NCBI RefSeq assembly: GCF_021018895.1
Contig: NC_079378.1
Coordinates: 13,416,160 to 13,480,159, forward strand
Source of the DNA: Seriola aureovittata
Taxonomy: Eukaryota; Chordata; Actinopteri; Carangiformes; Carangidae
Direction of reading: 5' to 3'
Length of the DNA: 64,000 nt
Shown here: piece by piece, positions 41,501 to 56,500 of the stretch
Layout: each line of letters opens with the position of its first letter
Numbering within the stretch: position 1 is the stretch's first letter
Notes under the pieces: model-generated
Told to the model about the DNA's origin: nothing
What the model saw: the letters and a program-made list of their open reading frames with translations, nothing else
The model's database searches: none
Position numbers and translations under genes: made by a program

Positions 41501-44500
41501 GTGCCCCATGTGTAGAGGCCACAGTCCTCGCTGCAATCGGTCCCGGTTCGAGTCCCGCATCGGACGGCCCTTACTGCATGTCATTCCCCCTCTCTGCCTC
41601 CCCATCCCCTGTCTCTTTACTGTCCTGTCAAATAAAGGCATAAAAAGCCTGAAAAAATATACTTTAAAAAAGCGTCATAGTGTAGTAAGGCATAAAAACA
41701 TCAAACATCTTAGTATAGCAAAGCATAAAAACGTTAAGAAACGTCATAGTATAGCAAGGCATAAAAATGTCATAGTATAGCAAGGCATAAAAACATTAAA
41801 AAACGTCATAGTATAGTAAGGAATAAAAACATGATGAAACATCATAGTATAGTAAGGTATAAAAACGTCATAGTGTAGTAAGGCATAAAAACGTCATAGT
41901 ATAGCAAGGTATAAAAACATAAAAAAATGTCATAGTATAGTAAGGAATAAAAACATCAAAAAACGTCATAGTATAGCAAGGCATAAAAAGGTCATAGTAT
42001 AGCAAGGTATTAAAAACATTAAAAAATGTCATAGTTTAGCAAGGCATAAAAACGTCAAAAAAACGTCATAGTATAGTAAGGCTTAAAAACGTTATAGCAT
42101 ATTAAGGCATAAAAACGTAATAGTATAGCAAGGCATAAAAACATTTAAAAACGTCATAGTATAGTAAGGTATAAAAACGTCATAATATAGAAAGGTATAA
42201 AAACATTATGAAACATCATAGTATAGTAAGGTATAAAAACGTCATAGTATAGTAAGGCATAAAAACGTCAAAGAACATCTTAGTATAGCAAGGCATAAAA
42301 ACGTTAAAAAACGTCATAGTTTAGCAAGGCATAAAAATGTCATAGTATAGCAAGGTATTAAAAACATTAAAAAATGTCATAGTATAGCAAGGCATAAAAA
42401 CGTTATAGCATATTAAGGCATAAAAACGTAATAGTATAGCAAGGCATAAAAACGTCAAAAAACGTCATAGTATAGTAAGGCTTAAAAACGTTATAGCATA
42501 TTAAGGCATAAAAACGTAATAGTATAGCAAGGCATAAAAACATTTAAAAACGTCATAGTATAGTAAGGTATAAAAACGTCATAATATAGAAAGGTATAAA
42601 AACATTATGAAACATCATAGTATAGTAAGGTATAAAAACGTCATAGTATAGTAAGGCATAAAAACGTCAAAGAACATCTTAGTATAGCAAGGCATAAAAA
42701 CGTTAAAAAACGTCATAGTTTAGCAAGGCATAAAAATGTCATAGTATAGCAAGGTATTAAAAACATTAAAAAATGTCATAGTATAGCAAGGCATTAAAAC
42801 GTTATAGCATATTAAGGCATAAAAACGTAATAGTATAGCAAGGCATAAAAACGATAAAAAACGTCATAGTATAGTAAGGCATAAAAACGTCAAAAAACAT
42901 CATAATATAGTAAGGAATAAAAACGTTAAAAAAACATCATAGTATAGTAAAGCATAAAACATCTTAGTATAGTAAGTCATAAAAACGTCCTAGTATAGGA
43001 AGTCATAAAAACGTAAAAAACGTCATTTAGAGGCGTCGTGTAGCGTAGTGGTCTAAGCAGGTTCCCCATGTGTAGAGGCCACGGTCCTCGCTGCAGTCGG
43101 TCCCGGTTCGAGTCCCGCATCGGACGGCCCTTACTGCATGTCATTCCCCCTCTCTGCCTCCCCATCCCCTGTCTCTTTACTGTCCTGTCAAATAAAGGCA
43201 TAAAAAGCCTGAAAAAATATACTTTAAAAAAACGTCATAGTGTAGTAAGGCATAAAAACATCAAACATCTTAGTATAGCAAAGCATAAAAACGTTGAGAA
43301 ACGTCATAGTATAGCAAGGCATAAAAATGTCATAGTATAGCAAGGCATAAAAACATTAAAAAACGTCATAGTATAGTAATGAATAAAAACATGATGAAAC
43401 ATCATAGTATAGTAAGGTATAAAAACGTCATAGTATAGTAAGGCATAAAAACGTCATAGTATAGCAAGGTATAAAAACATAAAAAAATGTCATAGTATAG
43501 TAAGGAATAAAAACATCAAAAAACGTCATAGTATAGCAAGGCATAAAAAGGTCATAGTATAGCAAGGTATTAAAAACATTAAAAAATGTCATAGTATAGC
43601 AAGGCATAAAAACGTCAAAAAACGTCATAGTATAGTAAGGCTTAAAAACGTTATAGCATATTAAGGCATAAAAACGTAATAGTATAGCAAGGCATAAAAA
43701 CATTTAAAAACGTCATAGTATAGTAAGGTATAAAAACGTCATAATATAGAAAGGTATAAAAACATTATGAAACATCATAGTATAGTAAGGTATAAAAACG
43801 TCATAGTATAGTAAGGCATAAAAACGTCAAAGAACATCTTAGTATAGCAAGGCATAAAAACGTTAAAAAACGTCATAGTATAGTAAGGTATAAAACCGTC
43901 ATAGTATAGAAAGGTATAAAAACATTATGAAACATCATAGTATAGTAAAGTATAAAAACTTCATAGTATAGTAAGGCATAAAAACGTCATAGTATAGCAA
44001 GGTATAAAAACATTAAAAAATGTCATAGTATAGTAAGGAATAAAAACATCAAAAAACGTCATAGTATAGTAAGGCATAAAAAATGACATTGTATAGCAAG
44101 GCATAAAAACGTCATAGTATAGTAAGGCATAAAAACGTTAAAAACGTCATAGTATAGTAAGGCATAAAAACATCAAAAAACATCATAGTATAGCAATGCA
44201 TAAAAACGTCATAGTATAGCAAGGTATAAAAACGTTAAGAAACGTCTTATTATAGTAAGTCATAAAAACGTCATAGTATAGCAAGGCATAAAAACGATAA
44301 AAAACGTCATAGTATAGTAAGGCATAAAAACGTCAAAAAACATCATAATATAGTAAGGAATAAAAACGTTAAAAAAACATCATAGTATAGTAAGTCATAA
44401 AAACGTCCTAGTATAGGAAGACTTAAAAAGTTAAAAAAAATGCATCTAGGGGCGTTGTGTAGCGTAGTGGTCTAAGCAGGTGTCCCATGTGTAGAGGCCA

Positions 44501-47500
44501 CAGTCCTCGCTGTAGTCGGCCCCGGTTCGAGTCCCGCATCGGACGGCTCTCACTGCATGTCATTCCCCATCTCATGTCTGTTTACTGTCCTGGCATAAAA
44601 AGCCCGAAAGAATATACTTTAAAAAACGTCATAGTGTAGAAAGTTAGAAAAACATTGTCGTGTAGCGTAGTGGTCTAAGCAGGCGCCCCATGTGTAGAGG
44701 CCACAGTCCTCGCTGTAGTCGGCCCCGGTTCGAGTCCCGCATCGGACGGCTCTCACTGCATGTCATTCCCCATCTCCTGTCTGTTTACTGTCCTGGCATA
44801 AAAAGCCCGAAAGAATATACTTTAAAAAACGTCATAGTGTAGAAAGTTAGAAAAACATTGTCGTGTAGCGTAGTGGTCTAAGCAGGCGCCCCATGTGTAG
44901 AGGCCACGGTCCTCGCTGCAGTAGGCCCCGGTTCGAGTCCCGCATCGGACGGCCCTTACTGCATGTCATTTCCCCTCTCTGCCTCCCATTTCCTGTCTCT
45001 TTACTGTACTGTCAAATAAAGGCATAAAAAGCCTTAAAAAAATACTTAAAAAAAACGTCATAGTGTAGTAAGGCATAAAAATATCAAAGAACATTTTAGT
45101 ATAGCAAGGCATAAAAACGTTAAGAAACGTCATAGTATAGCAAGGCATGAAAACGTTAAAAAAATGACATCGTATAGCAAGTCATAAAAACGTCATAGTA
45201 TAGCAAGGCATAAAAACAATAAAAAACGGCATAGTATAGTAAGGCATAAAAACGTCAAAAAACATCATAATATAGTAAGGAATAAAAACGTTAAAAAAAC
45301 ATCATAGTATAGTAAAGCATAAAACATCTTAGTATAGTAAGTCATAAAAACGTCTTAGTATATAGTAAGGCATAAAAACATCAAAGAACATCTTAGTATA
45401 GCAAGGCATAAAAACGTTAAGAAACGTCATAGTTTAGCAAGGCATAAAAATGTCATAGTATAGCAAGGTATTAAAAACATTAAAAAATGTCATAGTATAG
45501 CAAGGCATAAAAACGTTATAGCATATTAAGGCATAAAAACGTAATAGTATAGCAAGGCATAAAAACGTTATAGCATATTAAGGCATAAAAACGTAATAGT
45601 ATAGCAAGGCATAAAAACGTTAAAAAACGTCATAGTATAGTAAGGTATAAAACCGTCATGGTATAGAAAGGTATAAAAACATTATGGAACATCATAGTAT
45701 AGTAAGGTATAAAAACGTCATAGTATAGTAAGGCATAAAAACGTCATAGTATAGCAAGGTATAAAAACATAAAAAAATGTCATAGTATAGTAAGGAATAA
45801 AAACATCAAAAAACGTCATAGTAATGTAAGGCATAAAAAATGACATTGTATAGCAAGGCATAAAAACGTTAAAAAACATCATAGTATAGTAAGGCATAAA
45901 AACGTCATAGTATAGTAAGGCATAAAAACGTCAAAAAACGTCATATTATAGTAAAGCATAAAACATCTTAGTATAATAAGTCATAAAAACGTCTTAGTAT
46001 AGTAAGGCATAAAAACATCAAAGAACATCTTAGTATAGCAAGGCCTAAAAACGTCATAGTATAGCAAGGTATTAAAAACGTCAAAAAACGTCATAGTATA
46101 GCAAGGCATAAAAACGTCATAATATAGCAAGGTATAAAAACATTAAGAAATGTCATATTATAGCAAGGCATGAAAATGTCAAAAAACGTCATAGTATAGT
46201 AAGGCATAAAAACGTCAAAAAATTGTCATAATATAGTAGGGCATAAAAATGTTAAAAAACATCATATTATAGTAAAGCATAAAACATCTTAGTATAGTAA
46301 GTCATAAAAACGTCTTAGTATAGTAAGGCATAAAAACATCAAAGAACATCTTAGTATAGCAAGGTATTAAAAACATTAAAAAATGTCATAGTATAGCAAG
46401 GCATAAAAACGTTAAAAAACGTCATAGTATAGTAAGGTATAAAAACGTCATAGTATAGAAAGGTATAAAAACATTATGAAATATCATAGTATAGTAAGGC
46501 ATAAAAACGTCAAAAAACGTCATAATATAGTAGGGCATAAAAACGTTAAAAAAACATCATATTATAGTAAAGCATAAAACATCTTAGTATAATAAGTCAT
46601 AAAAACGTCTTAGTATAGTAAGGCATAAAAACATCAAAGAACATCTTAGTATAGCAAGGCCTAAAAACGTCATAGTATAGCAAAGTATTAAAAACATTAA
46701 AAAATGTCATAGTATAGCAAGGCATAAAAACGTCAAAAAACGTCATAGTATAGCAAGGCATAAAAACGTCAAAAAATTGTCATAATATAGTAGGGCATAA
46801 AAATGTTAAAAAACATCATATTATAGTAAAGCATAAAACATCTTAGTATAGTAAGTCATAAAAACGTCTTAGTATAGTAAGGCATAAAAACATCAAAGAA
46901 CATCTTAGTATAGCAAGGTATTAAAAATATTAAAAAATGTCATAGTATAGCAAGGCATAAAAACGTTAAAAAACGTCATAGTATAGTAAGGTATAAAAAC
47001 GTCATAGTATAGAAAGGTATAAAAACATTATGAAATATCATAGTATAGTAAGGCATAAAAACGTCAATAAACGTCATAATATAGTAGGGCATAAAAACAT
47101 TAAAAAAACATCATATTATAGTAAAGCATAAAACATCTTAGTATAATAAGTCATAAAAACGTCTTAGTATAGGAAGGCATAAAAACATCATAGTATAGTA
47201 AGGTATAAAAACGTCATAGTATAGTAAGGCATAAAAACGTCAAAAAACGTCATATTATAGTAAAGCATAAAACATCTTAGTATAATAAGTCATAAAAACG
47301 ACTTAGTATAGTAAGGCATAAAAACGTCATAGTATAGCAAGGTATAAAAACATTAAAAAATGTCATAGTATAGTAAGGCATAAAAACGTCAAAAAACGTC
47401 ATAGTATAGTAAGGCATAAAAACGTTATAGCATATTAAGGCATAAAAACGTAATAGTATAGCAAGGCATAAAAACGTCAAAAACGTCATAATATAGTAGG

Positions 47501-50500
47501 GCATAAAAACGTTAAAAAAACATCATATTATAGTAAAGCATAAAACATCTTAGTATAACAAGTCATAAAAACGTCTTAGTATAGGAAGGCATAAAAACGT
47601 TATAGCATATTAAGGCATAAAAACGTCATAGTATAGCAAGGTATAACAACGTTAAAAAACGTCATAGTAAAGTAAGGCATAAAAAAATTTAAAAAACGTC
47701 ATAATATAGTAAGGGACAAAAAATGACATTGTATAGTAAGTTATAAAAGCATCATAGTAAGGCAAGGCATAAAAAAGTTAAAAAACGTCTTATTATAGTA
47801 AGGTATAAACGTCATAGTATAGCAAGGCATAAAAATGTCTTTGTAGAGCAAGGCATAAAAACATAAAAAAATGTCATAGTATAGTAAGGCATAAAAACAT
47901 CAAAAAACGTCATAATATAGTAGGGCATAAAAACGTTCAAAAAAACAGTATAGTAAAGCATAAAACATCTTAGTATAGTAAGTCATAAAAAACGTCATAG
48001 TATAGTAAGGCATAAAAACATCAAAAAACGTCATAGTATAGCAAGGCATGAAAACGTTAAAAAAATGACATTGTATAGCAAGTCATAAAAACGTCATAGT
48101 ATAGCAAGGCATAAAAACAATAAAAAACGGCATAGTATAGTAAGGCATAAAAACGTCAAAAAACATCATAATATAGCAAGGAATAAAAACGTTAAAAAAA
48201 CATCATAGTATAGTAAAGCATAAAACATCTTAGTATAGTAAGTCATAAAAACGTCTTAGTATAATAAGGCATAAAAACATCAAAGAACATCTTAGTATAG
48301 CAAGGCATAAAAACGTTAAGAAACGTCATAGTTTAGCAAGGCATAAAAATGTCATAGTATAGCAAGGTATTAAAAACATTAAAAAATGTCATAGTATAGC
48401 AAGGTATTAAAAACATTAAAAAATGTCATAGTATAGCAAGGCATAAAAACGTTATAGCATATTAAGGCATAAAAACGTTAAAAAACGTCATAGTATAGTA
48501 AGGTATAAAACTGTCATGGTATTGAAAGGTATAAAAACATTATGAAACATCATAGTATAGTAAGGTATAAAAACGTCATAGTATAGTAAGGCATAAAAAC
48601 GTCATAGTATAGCAAGGTATAAAAACATTAAAAAATGTCAAAGTATAGTAAGGAATAAAAACATCAAAAAACGTCATAGTATAGTAAGGCATAAAAAATG
48701 ACATTGTATAGCAAGGCATAAAAACGTTAAAAAACATCATAGTATAGTAAGGTATAAACGTCATAGTATAGTAAGGCATAAAAACATAAAAAAACATCAT
48801 AGTATAGCAAGGCATAAAAACGTCATAATATAGCAAGGTATAAAAACATTAAGAAATGTCATAGTATAGTAAGGCATAAAAACGTTATAGCATATTAAGG
48901 CATAAAAGCGTCATAGTATAGCAAGGCATAACAACGTTAAAAAACATCATAGTATAGTAAGGCATAAAAACGTTAAAAACGTCATAGTATAGTAAGGAAT
49001 AAAAACATCAAAAACGTCATAGTATAGTAAGGCATAAAAAATGTCATAGTATAGCAAGGCATAAAAACGTAAAAAACGTCATAGTATAGTAAGGCATAAA
49101 AACGTCAAAAAATGTCATAATATAGTAGGGCATAAAAACGTTAAAAAACATCATATTATAGTAAAGCATAAAACATCTTAGTATAGTAAGTCATAAAAAC
49201 GTCTTAGTATAGTAAGGCATAAAAACGTTAAAAAACGTCATAGTATAGTAAGGTATAAAACCGTCATGGTATAGAAAGGTATAAAAACATTATGAAACAT
49301 CATAGTATAGTAAGGTATAAAAACGTCATAGTATAGCAAGGTATAAAAACATTAAAAAATGTCATAGTATAGTAAGGAATAAAAACATCAAAAAACGTCC
49401 TAGTATAGTAGGGCATAAAAAATGACATTGTATAGCAAGGTATAAAAACGTTAAAAAACATCATAGTATAGTAAGGTATAAACGTCATAGTATAGTAAGG
49501 CATAAAAACATCAAAAAATATCATAGTATAGCAAGGCATAAAAACGTCATAATATAGCAAGGTATAAAAACATTAAGAAATGTCATAGTATAGCAAGGCA
49601 TGAAAATGTCAAAAAACGTCATAGTATAGTAAGGCATAAAAACGTCAAAAAATTGTCATAATATAGTAGGGCATAAAAATGTTAAAAAACATCATATTAT
49701 AGTAAAGCATAAAAACATCTTAGTATAGTAAGTCATAAAAACGTCTTAGTATAGTAAGGCATAAAAACATCAAAGAACATCTTAGTATAGCAAGGTATTA
49801 AAAACATTAAAAAATGTCATAGTATAGCAAGGCATAAAAACGTTAAAAACGTCATAGTATAGTAAGGTATAAAAACGTCATAGTATAGAAAGGTATAAAA
49901 ACATTATGAAATATCATAGTATAGTAAGGCATAAAAACGTCAATAAACGTCATAATATAGTAGGCATAAAAACGTTAAAAAACATCATATTATAGTAAAG
50001 CATAAAAACATCTTAGTATAATAAGTCATAAAAACGTCTTAGTATAGGAAGGCATAAAAACATCATAGTATAATAAGGTATAAAAACGTCATAGTATAGT
50101 AAGGCATAAAAACGTCAAAAAACGTCATATTATAGTAAAGCATAAAACATCTTAGTATAATAAGTCATAAAAACGACTTAGTATAGTAAGGCATAAAAAC
50201 GTCATAGTATAGCAAGGTATAAAAACATTAAAAAATGTCATAGTATAGTAAGGAATAAAAACATCAAAAAACGTCATAGTATAGTAAGGCATAAAAACGT
50301 CAAAAAACGTCATAGTATAGTAAGGCATAAAAACGTTATAGCATATTAAGGCATAAAAACGTAATAGTATAGCAAGGCATAAAAACGTCAAAAACGTCAT
50401 AATATAGTAGGGCATAAAAACGTTAAAAAACATCATATTATAGTAAAGCATAAAACATCTTAGTATAACAAGTCATAAAAACGTCTTAGTATAGGAAGGC

Positions 50501-53500
50501 ATAAAAACATTATAGCATATTAAGGCATAAAAACGTCATAGTATAGCAAGGTATAACAACGTTAAAAAACGTTATAGTAAAGTAAGGCATAAAAAAATTT
50601 AAAAAACGTCATAATATAGTAAGGGACAAAAAATGACATTGTATAGTAAGTTATAAAAGCATCATAGTAAGGCAAGGCATAAAAAAGTTAAAAAACGTCT
50701 TATTATAGTAAGGTATAAACGTCATAGTATAGCAAGGCATAAAAATGTCTTTGTAGAGCAAGGCATAAAAACATAAAAAAATGTCATAGTATAGTAAGGC
50801 ATAAAAACATCAAAAAACGTCATAATATAGTAGGGCATAAAAACGTTCAAAAAAACAGTATAGTAAAGCATAAAACATCTTAGTATAGTAAGTCATAAAA
50901 AACGTCATAGTATAGTAAGGCATAAAAACATCAAAAAACGTCATAGTATAGCAAGGCATGAAAACGTTAAAAAAATGACATTGTATAGCAAGTCATAAAA
51001 ACGTCATAGTATAGCAAGGCATAAAAACAATAAAAAACGGCATAGTATAGTAAGGCATAAAAACGTCAAAAAACATCATACTATAGTAAGGAATAAAAAC
51101 GTTAAAAAAACATCATAGTATAGTAAAGCATAAAACATCTTAGTATAGTAAGTCATAAAAACGTCTTAGTATAATAAGGCATAAAAACATCAAAGAACAT
51201 CTTAGTATAGCAAGGCATAAAAACGTTAAGAAACGTCATAGTTTAGCAAGGCATAAAAATGTCATAGTATAGCAAGGTATTAAAAACATTAAAAAATGTC
51301 ATAGTATAGCAAGGTATTAAAAACATTAAAAAATGTCATAGTATAGCAAGGCATAAAAACGTCTTAGTATAGTAAGGCATAAAAACGTTAAAAAACGTCA
51401 TAGTATAGTAAGGTATAAAACCGTCATGGTATTGAAAGGTATAAAAACATTATGAAACATCATAGTATAGTAAGGTATAAAAACGTCATAGTATAGTAAG
51501 GCATAAAAACGTCATAGTATAGCAAGGTATAAAAACATTAAAAAATGTCAAAGTATAGTAAGGAATAAAAACATCAAAAAACGTCATAGTATTGTAAGGC
51601 ATAAAAAATGACATTGTATAGCAAGGCATAAAAACGTTAAAAAGCATCATAGTATAGTAAGGTATAAACGTCATAGTATAGTAAGGCATAAAAACATTAA
51701 AAAAAACATCATAGTATAGCAAGTCATAAAAACGTCATAGTATAGCAAGGCATAAAAACAATAAAAAACGGCATAGTATAGTAAGGCATAAAAACGTCAA
51801 AAAACATCATAATATAGTAAGGAATAAAAACGTTAAAAAAACATCATAGTATAGTAAAGCATAAAACATCTTAGTATAGTAAGTCATAAAAACGTCTTAG
51901 TATAATAAGGCATAAAAACATCAAAGAACATCTTAGTATAGCAAGGCATAAAAACGTTAAGAAACGTCATAGTTTAGCAAGGCATAAAAATGTCATAGTA
52001 TAGCAAGGTATTAAAAACATTAAAAAATGTCATAGTATAGCAAGGTATTAAAAACATTAAAAAATGTCATAGTATAGCAAGGCATAAAAACGTTATAGCA
52101 TATTAAGGCATAAAAACGTTAAAAAAACATCATAGTATAGTAAGGTATAAAACTGTCATGGTATTGAAAGGTATAAAAACATTATGAAACATCATAGTAT
52201 AGTAAGGTATAAAAACGTCATAGTATAGTAAGGCATAAAAACGTCATAGTATAGCAAGGTATAAAAACATTAAAAGATGTCAAAGTATAGTAAGGAATAA
52301 AAACATCAAAAAACGTCATAGTATAGTAAGGCATAAAAAATGACATTGTATAGCAAGGCATAAAAACGTTAAAAAGCATCATAGTATAGTAAGGTATAAA
52401 CGTCATAGTATAGTAAGGCATAAAAACATTAAAAAAAACATCATAGTATAGCAAGGCATAAAAACGTCATAATATAGCAAGGTATAAAAACATTAAGAAA
52501 TGTCATAGTATAGTAAGGCATAAAAACGTTATAGCATATTAAGGCATAAAAACGTAATAGTATAGCAAGGCATAAAAACGTCAAAAACGTCATAATATAG
52601 TAGGGCATAAAAACATTAAAAAAACATCATATTATAGTAAAGCATAAAACATCTTAGTATAACAAGTCATAAAAACGTCTTAGTATAGGAAGGCATAAAA
52701 ACGTTATAGCATATTAAGGCATAAAAACGTCATAGTATAGCAAGGTATAACAACGTTAAAAAACGTCATAGTAAAGTAAGGCATAAAAAAATTTAAAAAA
52801 CGTCATAATATAGTAAGGGACAAAAAATGACATTGTATAGTAAGTTATAAAAGCATCATAGTAAGGCAAGGCATAAAAAAGTTAAAAAACGTCTTATTAT
52901 AGTAAGGTATAAACGTCATAGTATAGCAAGGCATAAAAATGTCTTTGTAGAGCAAGGCATAAAAACATAAAAAAATGTCATAGTATAGTAAGGCATAAAA
53001 ACATCAAAAAACGTCATAATATAGTAGGGCATAAAAACGTTCAAAAAAACAGTATAGTAAAGCATAAAACATCTTAGTATAGTAAGTCATAAAAAACGTC
53101 ATAGTATAGTAAGGCATAAAAACATCAAAAAACGTCATAGTATAGCAAGGCATGAAAACGTTAAAAAAATGACATTGTATAGCAAGTCATAAAAACGTCA
53201 TAGTATAGCAAGGCATAAAAACAATAAAAAACGGCATAGTATAGTAAGGCATAAAAACGTCAAAAAACATCATACTATAGTAAGGAATAAAAACGTTAAA
53301 AAAACATCATAGTATAGTAAAGCATAAAACATCTTAGTATAGTAAGTCATAAAAACGTCTTAGTATAATAAGGCATAAAAACATCAAAGAACATCTTAGT
53401 ATAGCAAGGCATAAAAACGTAAAAAACGTCATAGTTTAGCAAGGCATAAAAATGTCATAGTATAGCAAGGTATTAAAAACATTAAAAAATGTCATAGTAT

Positions 53501-56500
53501 AGCAAGGTATTAAAAACATTAAAAAATGTCATAGTATAGCAAGGCATAAAAACGTTATAGCATATTAAGGCATTAAAACGTTAAAAAACGTCATAGTATA
53601 GTAAGGTATAAAACTGTCATGGTATTGAAAGGTATAAAAACATTATGAAACATCATAGTATAGTAAGGTATAAAAACGTCATAGTATAGTAAGGCATAAA
53701 AATGTCATAGTATAGCAAGGTATAAAAACATTAAAAAATGTCAAAGTATAGTAAGGAATAAAAACATCAAAAAACGTCATAGTATAGTAAGGCATAAAAA
53801 ATGACATTGTATAGCAAGGCATAAAAACGTTAAAAAGCATCATAGTATAGTAAGGTATAAACGTCATAGTATAGTAAGGTATAAAAAACATAAAAAACAT
53901 CAAAAAACATCATAGTATAGCAAGTCATAAAAACGTCATAGTATAGCAAGGCATAAAAACAATAAAAAACGGCATAGTATAGTAAGGCATAAAAACGTCA
54001 AAAAACATCATACTATAGTAAGGAATAAAAACGTCAAAAAACGTCATATTATAGTAAAGCATAAAACATCTTAGTATAATAAGTCATAAAAACGTCTTAG
54101 TATAGTAAGGCATAAAAACATCAAAGAACATCTTAGTATAGCAAGGCATAAAAACGTTAAGAAACGTCATAGTTTAGCAAGGCATAAAAACGTCATAGTA
54201 TAGCAAGGTATAAAAACATTAAAAAATGTCATAGTATAGTAAGGAATAAAAACATCAAAAAACGTCATAGTATAGTAAGGCATAAAAAATGACATTGTAT
54301 AGCAAGGCATAAAAACGTCATAGTATAGTAAGGCATAAAAACGTTAAAAACATCATAGTATAGTAAGTCATAAAAACGTCATAGTATAGCAAGGCATAAA
54401 AACGTAAAAAACGTCATAGTATAGTAAGGCATAAAATCATAAAAAAACATCATAGTATAGCAAGGTATAAAAACATTAAGAAACGTCTTATTGTAGTAAG
54501 TCATAAAAACGTCATAGGATAGCAAGGCATAAAAACGATAAAAAAACGTCATATTATAGTAAGGCATAAAAACGTTAAAAAACGTCATAGTATAGTAAGG
54601 TATAAAACTGTCATGGTATTGAAAGGTATAAAAACATTATGAAACATCATAGTATAGTAAGGTATAAAAAACGTCATAGTATAGTAAGGCATAAAAACGT
54701 CATAGTATAGCAAGGTATAAAAACATTAAAAAATGTCAAAGTATAGTAAGGAATAAAAACATCAAAAAACGTCATAGTATAGTAAGGCATAAAAAATGAC
54801 ATTGTATAGCAAGGCATAAAAACGTTAAAAAGCATCATAGTATAGTAAGGTATAAACGTCATAGTATAGTAAGGCATAAAAACATTAAAAAAAACATCAT
54901 AGTATAGCAAGGCATAAAAACGTCATAATATAGCAAGGTATAAAAACATTAAGAAATGTCATAGTATAGTAAGGCATAAAAACGTTATAGCATATTAAGG
55001 CATAAAAGCGTCATAGTATAGCAAGGCATAACAACGTTAAAAAACATCATAGTATAGTAAGGCATAAAAACGTAAAAAACGTCATAGTATAGTAAGGCAT
55101 AAAAACGTCAAAAAATGTCATAATATAGTAGGGCATAAAAACGTTAAAAAACATCATATTATAGTAAAGCATAAAACATCTTAGTATAGTAAGTCATAAA
55201 AACGTCTTAGTATAGTAAGGCATAAAAACGTTAAAAAACGTCATAGTATAGTAAGGTATAAAACCGTCATGGTATAGAAAGGTATAAAAACATTATGAAA
55301 CATCATAGTATAGTAAGGTATAAAAACGTCATAGTATAGCAAGGTATAAAAACATTAAAAAATGTCATAGTATAGTAAGGAATAAAAACATCAAAAAACG
55401 TCATAGTATAGTAGGGCATAAAAAATGACATTGTATAGCAAGGTATAAAAACGTTAAAAAACATCATAGTATAGTAAGGTATAAACGTCATAGTATAGTA
55501 AGGCATAAAAACATAAAAAATGTCATAGTATAGCAAGGCATAAAAACGTCATAATATAGCAAGGTATAAAAACATTAAGAAATGTCATAGTATAGCAAGG
55601 CATGAAAATGTCAAAAAACGTCATAGTATAGTAAGGCATAAAAACGTCAAAAAATTGTCATAATATAGTAGGCATAAAAATGTTAAAAAACATCATATTA
55701 TAGTAAAGCATAAAACATCTTAGTATAGTAAGTCATAAAAACGTCTTAGTATAGTAAGGCATAAAAACATCAAAGAACATCTTAGTATAGCAAGGTATTA
55801 AAAACATTAAAAAATGTCATAGTATAGCAAGGCATAAAAACGTCCAAAAACGTCATAGTATAGTAAGGTATAAAAACGTCATAGTATAGAAAGGTATAAA
55901 AACATTATGAAATATCATAGTATAGTAAGGTATAAAAACATCATAGTATAGTAAGGCATAAAAACGTCATAGTATGGTAAGGCATAAAAACGTCAAAAAA
56001 CGTCATAATATAGTAGGGCATAAAAACGTTAAAAAAACATCATATTATAGTAAAGCATAAAACATCTTAGTATAATAAGTCATAAAAACGTCTTAGTATA
56101 GCAAGGCATAAAAACGCTAAAAAACATCATAGTATAGCAAGGCATAAAAACGTCATAGTATAGCAAGGTATAAAAACATTAAGAAATGTCATAGTATAGC
56201 AAGGCATGAAAATGTCAAAAAACGTCATAGTATAGTAAGGCATAAAAACGTTATAGCATATTAAGGCATAAAAACGTCATAGTATAGCAAGGCATGAAAA
56301 TGTCAAAAAACGTCATAGTATAGTAAGGCATAAAAACGTTATAGCATATTAAGGCATAAAAACATCATAGTATAGCAAGGCATAACAACGTTAAAAAACG
56401 TAATAGTAAGGCGTAAAAAAGTATATAGGGGCGTCGCGTAGCGTAGTGGTCTAAGCAGGCGCCCCATGTGTAGAGGCCACAGTTCTCGCTGCAGTCGGCC

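Larger units (their letters stand above)
41461..43640 (+). repeat. 1560-bp higher-order duplication in the satellite
   Basis: Positions 41461-42060 align base for base with 43021-43620 (SINE plus about 400 bp of satellite). I see roughly one difference per 60-100 bases and the first indel just after 42060/43620. Confidence 0.9.

Noticed and set aside
41423..43340. Frames over the SINEs giving similar 72-90 residue peptides on both strands (for example [16 protein letters not shown])
   Set aside because: They are repeated because the SINE is repeated; they translate the SINE body and tail.
43428..55536. Many minus-strand frames of 60-99 codons with [13 protein letters not shown] peptides, looking like a gene family
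   Set aside because: They are translations of the tandem satellite. The frame stays open only across 36-bp units, composition is low-complexity, and there are no splice or start signals.
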